Assembly (NCBI GenBank): GCA_021785235.1
Contig: JAJYGB010000006.1
Location: forward strand, 1-5,873
Direction of reading: 5' to 3'
Length of the DNA: 5,873 nt
Source of the DNA: Bacteroidota bacterium
Lineage (GTDB): Bacteria; Bacteroidota; Kryptoniia; Kryptoniales; JAKASW01
This document shows, in pieces, positions 1-5,873 of this stretch. Below the pieces are notes generated by a model that was not told the DNA's origin, searched no databases, and worked only from the letters and a program-made list of their open reading frames with translations. Position numbers and translations under genes: made by a program. The first letter of the stretch is position 1. The number at the start of each line of letters is the position of its first letter.

Positions 1-3000
1 ACAGTGGAGCTCCCGGGACGCAGTCCCAAAGCGACTGGACATGGTCGAACAGCGGGAACTGGAATTTCTATTTGGTCAAGCCTCCCGACTGTGGCACCAA
101 GCAGGTCGAGTTCGTGTTCGACACGCGCAGCTCGTCCGTGAGCTACTCAGGCGCCATCGACACAGTGTACCTTGCCGGTTCTTTCAACGGCTGGGCAGGC
201 AACGCCTCCGGTGTCGTAACGAATCCTTCCTTTGCCATGAAGCGATTCCCTGACGGTACGTTTCGAAAAACTGAATCGCTCCCCATCGGGGGGCCGGCCC
301 AGTACAAGTTTGTCATCAAGCCGAATAGTTGGTACGTCGATCCGGATAATCCGAACGTCGATCCATCGAGCGGAAACTCGGTCGTCAACGTGGATTCTAG
401 CGCTCCAACCATCGTTGACTTTTCCCCCGCGAGTGGAACGGTACTCAAGAACGACACCAGCTCGTTCGTTATCTCTGCCCAGGCATTGAGGGGCTCGAAA
501 CATGGCATCAATGCATCGACTTTCAGTGTGACGTCGGATGGCATCTCCGTTCCAGCTTCGATTGATGGCGCGGGAAGAATAACAGCAACAATATCTTCTC
601 CTGCAAGGGGTCGCCATGATGTGGTGTTCTCTCTCTCGGATTCGGCAGGCGCGTCCGCCAGGTCAGTCTATGCGTTCGGTGTATTTCCCGCTTCAGGAGG
701 ATATCTTGCCGTCGATCCTGAAGGGAACGACAATGGTTCGGGAAACTACACTTATCCATCAGGATACGCGAGCGGTTCGGCCGATATTTCCGAGTTGCGA
801 ATATCTCCTACTTCCAATGGAGACTCTCTATCATTTGTGCTGAAGTTCTCGGACGTGGCGAGCGGAACGGCAGCCTCGATAATTATCACATCTTCAACGG
901 CGGGTAATCTGATCCAGGACCCGATCGTGACCGACCTGCTCGAACCCGAATGGCAGAGCAAGGGCGTTTACATCGCGCTCTGTCCGGCTATTGGTGGCGG
1001 GAAATTTCAGACGGCTTATTCCGGGCGAAGCCCGCTGACTAAATTGCTCGATATAGCCGTAAACGCAGATGCCGAACTTTCTGACAGCATAGCTTTCAAA
1101 ATCGCGTTATCCGATTTGCAGGAGATACTTGGTTCGTTTACGGGAAAGTGGTACGTCTCCGCTTTCAGCTACCTCGTGGACAATTCCGGAAATTTCGTAA
1201 AGGTGAAAAAGTCGAACGGTGGTTCTGACAATATCGGAAACCCATCCGTTTTCAATGTTCTCAACCTTACTCCGAATGCGCAGGCAAGGCTCCTTTCGAA
1301 TTATCTCGCGCCTTCCTCCGGCGCTCCGGTGCTTGCGAAACTCGATAATGACGGGCGCGGTTTCGCAGGAATAACTGCCGCCGATATGGGACTCGACTAT
1401 TCCGGTCTTCCGAACGTCGCTATACTGACCCAGCCGGCCACAACCCGCAAGGGAGCGTGGACTGTTACGGGTAGAATTGTCGGGGCAAACGGCGGTGCTG
1501 ATAGCAGTATATCATCAGTGACTTTTTACGTCACGCAAGGAAGTAAGACTACGGTAATGAATGGTGTCGACGTGCGCGGAGGTATGTTCAGCGAGTATGT
1601 CCTCCTTTCTCCAGGCGACAATAAAATTCAGGTGAAGGCCGTAGACTCGCTCGGAAGGAGTTCGTATTCCGCGGCGCTCCACATCGACTACGTCGTCGAC
1701 AGGTCGCCATACGCCTCGATGAATTTCAAAGATAACGGCGCCTCCATAGAAATTTATGGAGATTCGAGTAGGTCTATAGTCGGCGGGCCGCTCGCTTACC
1801 GGTGGAATGTCGACACCGTTCTCAGCGCCTCAAAGCTAACCATATCGGGAAATACGACATCGTCCGAGATAAGCGTCCCGCGTCCGAAAGTATCCGGTGA
1901 ATATTATTTCACTCTGGCAGTCGTTGACTCCGCGAACGACTCCGACGTTACCCGGAATTATTTCTCTTATTTCGCGACAGGCGACAGCATAAGTGTGCCG
2001 AGTGTCGGAACGGTACCCGCTTTCGTGAAGTCGGGTCGTGTCTATCAGATATTTGTGAAGTCGTTTACTTCAGAAGGGACGATCGCCGCGGCAACAAAAA
2101 AGCTGAAATACATACATGACCTTGGATATAACGTTATCTGGTTAATGCCCATCATGCGGAATCAAAATCCCATTGACGGCATGGGAGGCGGATATAATAT
2201 TACCGACTTCTATAGTGTTGCGCCCGAATACGGAACCTTGACGAACTTTCATGATTTCATAAGTGAGGCGCACTCTCTGGGCATAAGAGTAATTCTCGAC
2301 ATAACCCCAAATCACGTCTCGCTTTCTCACGAATGGGTGAAGAGTGCGGTCCACTACGGGCAATTTTCTCCATACTGGAATTATCTGCAGCATACTTATG
2401 GAAACTATTATAATGCTCCGGACGGAATGGACGAGCACATAAGTGCCGACGGCGCGTATTTCCATTTCAGCGATTGGGCCCTCGCTAATCTAAACTGGAA
2501 CGATATCGATTTGAGATACGCGATGCTCAACGTGTTGAGATACTGGTTGAACGAAGGTGCCGACGGATTCAGGCTGGATGTTTATTGGGGACCGCACCTG
2601 AGGTCAGGGGACGCGAACTTCGACCGCCCTCTCCGCGACGCGGTTAAGCACAGAAAAATGGACTCGTTCATACTCGCGGAAGCTACGGGAACGGGACCCG
2701 GCACTGAACAGTATTACGCAGATCAGGGAGGTGGAGCGGACGCATCGTATGACAGAAAGATGTGGCAGACGATGACGAACGGCGGGGCACAGAACGGCAC
2801 TAAGCCGTTTACCGCGGGATTCGTCAACACGATGGACCTGCAGGTAATGAACAGCGGCTTCTATCCAGGACCAAATTCATATTTTCTCAGGTATATGGAA
2901 AACCAGGATGAGTCGAGGCTGGCATACGATTATGATAATGTCAATCAGACAATGCCGCTCGCGACAGTCCTGATGACGGCGCCCGGCGTTCCCATGATAT

Positions 3001-3785
3001 ATGCCGGTCAGGAAGTCGGTTTCGGCTCAGGCATGGATCAGTTCGGCGGGCGACGGAATACAATTGATTTCGGTACCCGCTACGCGAAACTTCTTATACC
3101 GCATTACCAAAGGCTCGCGTGGATAAGGTCATCCTTTAAAGCTTTCTATTCTCAGAAGATGACGCGCCTGGCAACCGGAAACGACACGGTCTACGGCTTC
3201 GTGAGGCCGTATCAGAATCAAAACGCCGTTGTGCTTTCCAACTTCAGTGCCTCCGGCGCTTCGGTAGCCGCACATCTCATTGGAACGGGGAGTTCGGCGA
3301 ACGTGGATATATCGGGTGGCGCGGTCGACAACAAAACATATTTCATGAACGATGTATATAACGGTAAGTCAACCCCGGTCTTGTTTTCGGGCGGGGAGGC
3401 GTCTTTCCAAACGACGCTTTCGGGGTACGGAACGGCGGTCTACATACTTGCTGATTCGGAGATCCATATCGACGTTCCTGTTATCACGGCTGTTGAAGCC
3501 GGCCGTGACAGCCGGGTGCCGGAGAAATATGATCTCGCGCAGAACTACCCGAATCCATTTAATCCGACCACCAATATAGAATTTCGGATCGCGCATAGCG
3601 GATTTGTATCGCTTAAGGTTTACGATGTGCTTGGGCGCGAGGTCCGGACTATGGTGAATGAACTCAAGCAGCCCGGAAGCTATGAGGTGCGGTTCGATGC
3701 TGGAGAGCTCTCCAGTGGAGTATACTTCTACAGGATTCAGGCAGGGGCTTACATCTCGGCCAAAAAGATGATGCTCCTGAAGTGA
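1..3785 (+). CDS. Secreted multidomain GH13 (α-amylase/pullulanase-like) enzyme with T9SS sorting tail, 5'-truncated
   Basis: Likely an extracellular or surface α-glucan hydrolase acting on starch, glycogen, pullulan or dextrins. The frame is open to the left edge (first full codon at 3), so the true start and signal peptide are missing; TTG at 72 is inside the gene. Numbering from codon 3 (1260 residues visible), domains are: CBM48/AMPK-type module about 33-131 (VYLAGSFNGW, then YKFVI and W-x-x-DP); bacterial Ig-like about 133-228; Glucodextran_C-like about 231-418 (DPEGNDNGSGNYTYP); Glucodextran_B-like Ig about 463-564; PKD-like about 566-659 (PLAYRW); GH13 barrel about 675-1043; C-terminal β-domain to about 1151; T9SS tail 1173-1260. 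GH13 motifs are region I DITPNH (D766), region II GFRLD (R857, nucleophile D859), region III ILAE (acid/base E893) and region IV ENQD (D969). Region IV has Gln where His is expected. The stop overlaps the next gene. Family assignment is firm; exact substrate and subfamily are not determined. Confidence 0.93.
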   Translation, partial: SGAPGTQSQSDWTWSNSGNWNFYLVKPPDCGTKQVEFVFDTRSSSVSYSGAIDTVYLAGSFNGWAGNASGVVTNPSFAMKRFPDGTFRKTESLPIGGPAQYKFVIKPNSWYVDPDNPNVDPSSGNSVVNVDSSAPTIVDFSPASGTVLKNDTSSFVISAQALRGSKHGINASTFSVTSDGISVPASIDGAGRITATISSPARGRHDVVFSLSDSAGASARSVYAFGVFPASGGYLAVDPEGNDNGSGNYTYPSGYASGSADISELRISPTSNGDSLSFVLKFSDVASGTAASIIITSSTAGNLIQDPIVTDLLEPEWQSKGVYIALCPAIGGGKFQTAYSGRSPLTKLLDIAVNADAELSDSIAFKIALSDLQEILGSFTGKWYVSAFSYLVDNSGNFVKVKKSNGGSDNIGNPSVFNVLNLTPNAQARLLSNYLAPSSGAPVLAKLDNDGRGFAGITAADMGLDYSGLPNVAILTQPATTRKGAWTVTGRIVGANGGADSSISSVTFYVTQGSKTTVMNGVDVRGGMFSEYVLLSPGDNKIQVKAVDSLGRSSYSAALHIDYVVDRSPYASMNFKDNGASIEIYGDSSRSIVGGPLAYRWNVDTVLSASKLTISGNTTSSEISVPRPKVSGEYYFTLAVVDSANDSDVTRNYFSYFATGDSISVPSVGTVPAFVKSGRVYQIFVKSFTSEGTIAAATKKLKYIHDLGYNVIWLMPIMRNQNPIDGMGGGYNITDFYSVAPEYGTLTNFHDFISEAHSLGIRVILDITPNHVSLSHEWVKSAVHYGQFSPYWNYLQHTYGNYYNAPDGMDEHISADGAYFHFSDWALANLNWNDIDLRYAMLNVLRYWLNEGADGFRLDVYWGPHLRSGDANFDRPLRDAVKHRKMDSFILAEATGTGPGTEQYYADQGGGADASYDRKMWQTMTNGGAQNGTKPFTAGFVNTMDLQVMNSGFYPGPNSYFLRYMENQDESRLAYDYDNVNQTMPLATVLMTAPGVPMIYAGQEVGFGSGMDQFGGRRNTIDFGTRYAKLLIPHYQRLAWIRSSFKAFYSQKMTRLATGNDTVYGFVRPYQNQNAVVLSNFSASGASVAAHLIGTGSSANVDISGGAVDNKTYFMNDVYNGKSTPVLFSGGEASFQTTLSGYGTAVYILADSEIHIDVPVITAVEAGRDSRVPEKYDLAQNYPNPFNPTTNIEFRIAHSGFVSLKVYDVLGREVRTMVNELKQPGSYEVRFDAGELSSGVYFYRIQAGAYISAKKMMLLK
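99..395 (+). other. CBM48-like (AMPK glycogen-binding type) domain coding segment
   Basis: This stretch encodes a β-sandwich of the early-set type. The hallmark VYLAGSFNGW is followed by a conserved YKFVI strand, then W-Y-V-D-P-D-N-P. That is the usual arrangement of CBM48 and related modules N-terminal to glycogen-branching, debranching and pullulanase enzymes, where the tryptophans contact α-glucan. Its presence supports an α-glucan rather than β-glucan substrate. The boundaries are estimates by eye. Confidence 0.75.
693..1256 (+). other. Glucodextran_C-like domain coding segment
   Basis: The translated segment opens with YLAVDPEGNDNGSGNYTYP, continues into an S/D-I-S-E-L-R-I strand, and then shows D-S-L-S-F-V-L-K-F. 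This matches the D-P-x-G-D-D-x-G-x-G-x-Y-x-Y-P signature I associate with the C-terminal module of glucodextranase and with accessory domains of archaeal and bacterial amylopullulanases. The role in those families is thought to be carbohydrate or cell-surface association. The match is by recognised motif only, and a profile search would settle it. Confidence 0.65.
3519..3782 (+). other. Type IX secretion C-terminal sorting domain (Por secretion tail) coding segment
   Basis: The last about 88 residues of the GH13 protein contain QNYPNPFNPTTNIEF, then VSLKVYDVLGREVRT, a G-S-Y-E-V-R-F-D-A strand, SSGVYFYRI and a terminal KKMMLLK. This order of strands is that of the T9SS C-terminal domain family (TIGR04183 type). 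In that family the domain directs folded cargo across the outer membrane and is usually removed as the protein is released or anchored to the cell surface. It indicates the enzyme works outside the cell and that the organism carries a T9SS. Confidence 0.9.
3782..3785 (+). other. GTGA stop/start overlap between the amylase and foldase genes
   Basis: The GTG candidate start of the foldase shares bases with the TGA stop of the GH13 gene. No convincing Shine-Dalgarno sequence precedes either this GTG or the alternative ATG at 3797. A termination-reinitiation mode of translation would fit the overlap. If the ATG is used instead, the genes are separated by 11 bp and still almost certainly co-transcribed. 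Confidence 0.55.
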
Positions 3786-5638
3786 AACGGCCTCTGATGA
3801 ACCTGAGAAAACAATTCGGCCTTCTTGCTCTATTCATGTCGTTTGTCATCGTGGCCTTTTCAGCCGTTGCATTAGCGGGCCAGAAAAAAATCAGAGCTGA
3901 AAGCACGGATGGTCCCGACACACTCGCGTTTGTGAACGGCGAACCAATAACGAGCGGTGAGTTCCTTAGCCGCTTCGAGATGTCGCTCTATCCAGGCAAG
4001 GATGACCCGACGACGCTCGAGAAGACGAAGCGCGAATTTCTCTACTCGATGATTGCGGAAAGACTCCTATCCCGGGCCGCGGCTAAGTCGGAAGCCCCGT
4101 ACACCCCTTCTGAAATTCTCCTCAAGGATGAAATGGAAGAGATTTTCATGCGCGACGCGCTCTTTAGGAAAGAGATTGTCCCGAAAGCGACAGTCACCGG
4201 GAATGAGATACGACATGGTTTTGAAATATCAGCTTACAGCTACCTTGTCGACGCATTCTATTTCGATGCCGACACATCATTGGCCCGCAGGTTTTATCAA
4301 TCGCTCCGAGCAAATGCCAAATCTTCGCCGTATAAGCTTGCCAAGAGTCTGAAAATCAGGCACGACACGCTCGATATCCCTTATGGCGAATCTTCCAGTC
4401 AGATTGAGAATGCCTTTTTCGGGCATAATATAGGATACATTTCCGCGCCGACGGTCACCGTCGACGGAGTGATCGTGTTTCGGGTACTACGACGCGATCT
4501 TGATAGCCGGTTCACGTCAGGTACAACGGCAGACAGGATGCATCGAATAAAGGAGCTACTGGTAAACAGGAAGCAAACTGAATTAGGTAATGAGTACGTA
4601 GAGTCGGTAATGAAAGGCGTAGAGGTCAGGGTTAATTACGCGATCTTCAGGCCTCTTGTTTACGCGATATATAAGATCTTCAAAGGACAGAAGCCGTCGT
4701 CGTACGATCCGTACTATCGTCTGTTGCCTGCAGACCTTGTAGAGCTGGGACGCCGGTTCCAATCGCGGTTGAACGAGCCGTTGCTTTCATTTGGTGATGG
4801 CTCGATATCGCTGGAAGACGTTCTCCGGAGAATTCCGACGGCGATGTTCGCTTCGGAAGACACAAGCCTCTCCGAAATAACCTTCGCTCTTCACGGTTCG
4901 CTCAGATTCATCTCGCAGAATTATTTCCTGGTACAGCGTGCCAGGGAACTCGGCCTTCAGAATTCCTGGGAAGTGAGACACAACGTCGGAATGGTGGTCG
5001 ATGCATTCAGGTCGTATCGAATGGCAAACGCGGTAACCGATACCGTAGCGGTGACGCAGAAAAATGTCGATGAGTTCTTTTCGACCCACCACGATGAGGT
5101 CCTGAATTCCATAAGGCTGAGATTGAATACCGTGGAAGCCGGTAGCATAGGCGGAGCTATCGACGCATACACTAAACTGAGCGGCGAGAGGGGGATGACT
5201 GTCGATTCGAACGACACGAGCGCCCATTGGGTGAACGCTTACAATCTAGGGGAAGCCGGATCGGTGCTATCACGGTTGAAGATCGGAGACATTTACGGCC
5301 CCGTCGAGGTGAATGGGAAATATTGCATTTACAAACTTCTCGACAAGAGATCATCAGTGAACGCCTCCGTCATCGAGAATAGCATCGACGTCGCGAAACA
5401 AATTCTACTCGCGAAGGAGAAGAGCGAAACGCTTTCCCGATACATTGCCGGCCTCGCGGAGAAGGCAAACGTTCGGATTTTGGGTGATAACGTACTGACA
5501 CTGAAAGTTACTCCGTTCCAGATGCTAACTTACCGTCTTATCGGTTTCGGCGGCAGGATCCTCGCGGTCCCAGCACTATATCCTCGCGAGAGATGGATTG
5601 ACTATTTCCGTGAAGACAAAAGACCGCCGCAGCCATGA
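3782..5638 (+). CDS. Exported SurA-like foldase with two degenerate parvulin-type units
   Basis: Probable periplasmic chaperone of the SurA/PpiC peptidyl-prolyl isomerase superfamily, 618 residues from GTG 3782. An internal ATG at 3797 is an equally plausible start; it gives a clean signal peptide (short NLRK n-region, hydrophobic GLLALF...VALA core, predicted cut after ALA, before GQKK). The mature part begins like SurA_N (DTLAFVNGEPITSGEFL, residues 47-61) with helices to about 148. A parvulin-like segment at about 150-240 ends GYISAPTV...FRVLRR. A second N-like unit starts near 335 (LLSFGDGSISLEDVL), and a second parvulin-like segment (about 440-524) ends IGDIYGPVEVNGKYCIYKLL. Neither parvulin segment begins with the His-containing HIL strand of active enzymes, so chaperone activity is more likely than isomerase activity. 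The tail after 570 is hydrophobic and unassigned. It overlaps the amylase stop by 4 bp, implying one operon. Confidence 0.82.
   Translation: MKRPLMNLRKQFGLLALFMSFVIVAFSAVALAGQKKIRAESTDGPDTLAFVNGEPITSGEFLSRFEMSLYPGKDDPTTLEKTKREFLYSMIAERLLSRAAAKSEAPYTPSEILLKDEMEEIFMRDALFRKEIVPKATVTGNEIRHGFEISAYSYLVDAFYFDADTSLARRFYQSLRANAKSSPYKLAKSLKIRHDTLDIPYGESSSQIENAFFGHNIGYISAPTVTVDGVIVFRVLRRDLDSRFTSGTTADRMHRIKELLVNRKQTELGNEYVESVMKGVEVRVNYAIFRPLVYAIYKIFKGQKPSSYDPYYRLLPADLVELGRRFQSRLNEPLLSFGDGSISLEDVLRRIPTAMFASEDTSLSEITFALHGSLRFISQNYFLVQRARELGLQNSWEVRHNVGMVVDAFRSYRMANAVTDTVAVTQKNVDEFFSTHHDEVLNSIRLRLNTVEAGSIGGAIDAYTKLSGERGMTVDSNDTSAHWVNAYNLGEAGSVLSRLKIGDIYGPVEVNGKYCIYKLLDKRSSVNASVIENSIDVAKQILLAKEKSETLSRYIAGLAEKANVRILGDNVLTLKVTPFQMLTYRLIGFGGRILAVPALYPRERWIDYFREDKRPPQP
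3797..3877 (+). other. Signal peptide coding segment of the foldase (from the ATG start)
   Basis: Read from ATG 3797 the protein starts MNLRKQF and is followed by about 20 mostly hydrophobic residues ending SAVALA, an A-x-A type signal peptidase I site before GQKK. There is no Cys at the site, so it is a secreted periplasmic protein rather than a lipoprotein. The extra five residues from the GTG start (MKRPL) would only lengthen the n-region. Confidence 0.75.
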
Positions 5639-5639
5639 C

Positions 5640-5695
5640 GAAATATTGGAATAGAGGAATGGTGGAATATTGGATTTAGGGATAAATGGATTAAT
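5640..5695 (+). repeat. Phased 8-base degenerate tandem repeat (GGAwTwww)n
   Basis: Beginning one base after the foldase stop codon are seven consecutive 8-base units: GAAATATT, GGAATAGA, GGAATGGT, GGAATATT, GGATTTAG, GGATAAAT, GGATTAAT. Six start with GGA in exact 8-base register (5648, 5656, 5664, 5672, 5680, 5688). The stretch from 5640 to 5700 contains no C on the + strand, and the repeat is about 30% GC, far below its surroundings. The period is not a multiple of three and no plausible start lies here, so it is non-coding. Its function is unknown. Confidence 0.8.
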
Positions 5696-5717
5696 TGTTT
5701 CAAATGCCCAGAGATTC

Positions 5718-5724
5718 GGGGGAG
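5718..5724 (+). promoter_or_regulatory. Ribosome-binding site for the binding-protein gene
   Basis: The purine run GGGGGAG ends four bases before TTG 5729. It decides the start of the downstream gene, since no in-frame ATG lies close upstream and the signal peptide begins at this TTG. It is the only clear Shine-Dalgarno-like sequence at a gene start in the window; the foldase start lacks one. Confidence 0.6.
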
Positions 5725-5728
5725 AGCG

Positions 5729-5873
5729 TTGAGGTATTTCCTCGCGGTAGCGCTTTGTGCCGTATTCCTTTCTTCTTGCGCGAAGAGCACGCTCGAAGAT
5801 CCGCACCAGATCGTGATTTGGCATCAGCTGCGGCCGGACGAACGGCTGGTTCTCAGATCTCTTCTGGATAAAT
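5729..5873 (+). CDS. Probable sugar ABC transporter substrate-binding lipoprotein, 3'-truncated
   Basis: Only the first 48 residues are visible. They start at TTG with MRYFLAVALCAVFLSSC, a type II signal peptide with lipobox LSSC and lipidated Cys17 (codon 5777-5779), then a short linker and QIVIWHQLRPDERLVL. The I-V-I-W-H-Q-x-R-P-x-E/D-R opening strand and helix is typical of extracellular solute-binding proteins of the MalE/UgpB type (SBP_bac_1) that feed carbohydrate ABC importers. The protein would be a membrane-anchored receptor, with permease and ATPase genes expected downstream. Its position after a starch-active enzyme suggests maltodextrin as ligand, but the ligand cannot be read from this fragment. 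It has its own leader of about 90 bases and may be transcribed with or separately from the upstream pair. Confidence 0.72.
   Translation, partial: MRYFLAVALCAVFLSSCAKSTLEDPHQIVIWHQLRPDERLVLRSLLDK
5777..5779 (+). other. Lipobox cysteine codon of the binding protein
   Basis: The TGC at this position encodes Cys17 of the sequence L-S-S-C, which follows a hydrophobic core. In lipoproteins this Cys is diacylated and becomes the new N-terminus after signal peptidase II cleavage. The residue after it is Ala, then Lys-Ser. Confidence 0.7.

Noticed and set aside
72..74. TTG as start codon of the amylase
   Set aside because: The frame is open upstream to the window edge with protein-like sequence, no ribosome-binding site precedes it, and no signal peptide follows it.
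143..617. Minus-strand open frames opposite the amylase N-terminal region
   Set aside because: They lie fully within a well-supported plus-strand gene, have no recognisable domains and show compositional bias expected of antisense shadows.
3484..3508. Inverted repeat TCACGGC ... GCCGTGA with an overlapping second pair CGGCTGT ... ACAGCCG (3487-3514)
   Set aside because: It lies inside the linker-coding part of the amylase, has no T-run after it, and short GC-rich arms are expected by chance at this base composition.
4787..5227. Minus-strand open frame of 146 codons opposite the foldase
   Set aside because: The plus strand has a coherent SurA-like protein here, while the antisense translation shows no family features or start signals.
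5639..5728. Rho-independent terminator or clear promoter between the foldase and binding-protein genes
   Set aside because: No GC-rich hairpin followed by Ts is present (the first 60 bases lack C, so G-C stems cannot form within them), and no convincing -33/-7 or -35/-10 pair could be picked out from the AT-rich repeat.
5576..5824. Minus-strand open frames across the foldase/binding-protein junction
   Set aside because: They cross the repeat and the start of a lipoprotein with a clear signal peptide and lipobox on the plus strand, and their translations look like low-complexity shadows.

Overview
The window is a densely coded, all-plus-strand stretch of roughly half-GC DNA. It most likely comes from a Bacteroidota/Chlorobiota-type (FCB group) bacterium, perhaps of the Ignavibacteria/Kryptonia/Calditrichota kind. 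The main evidence is the C-terminus of the first protein: an NYPNPFNPTT motif, a VYDVLGREV stretch and a short β-domain ending in KKMMLLK. This is the style of type IX secretion (T9SS) sorting domain common in those lineages. The assignment is an inference from protein style, not from a marker gene.

Layout. (1) Positions 1-3785 hold a very large multidomain GH13 (α-amylase superfamily) enzyme whose 5' end lies before the window. In order it carries a CBM48-like starch/glycogen-binding β-sandwich, several Ig-like and glucodextranase/pullulanase-type accessory domains, a PKD-like domain, the GH13 barrel, a C-terminal β-domain and the T9SS sorting tail. (2) Positions 3782-5638 overlap it by four bases and hold an exported SurA-like foldase. 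It appears to be built from two tandem copies of an N-domain plus parvulin unit, with neither copy showing the usual parvulin active-site start. (3) Positions 5639-5728 are a short intergenic leader. Most of it is a C-free, AT-rich run of seven 8-base units of the form GGAwTwww, followed by a strong purine-rich ribosome-binding site. (4) From 5729 to the right edge is the start of a lipoprotein that looks like the substrate-binding protein of a sugar ABC transporter.

Read together, the genes suggest an α-glucan utilisation locus. A large surface-delivered amylase/pullulanase-like enzyme cuts the polymer, a co-translated periplasmic chaperone may help fold or escort it, and an ABC transporter may import the released oligosaccharides. 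No SusC/SusD-type genes are visible, but only one gene boundary on the right can be seen. Points for a second look are the His-to-Gln change in GH13 conserved region IV, the duplicated parvulin-like foldase coupled to a secreted enzyme, and the phased 8-base repeat in front of the binding-protein gene.
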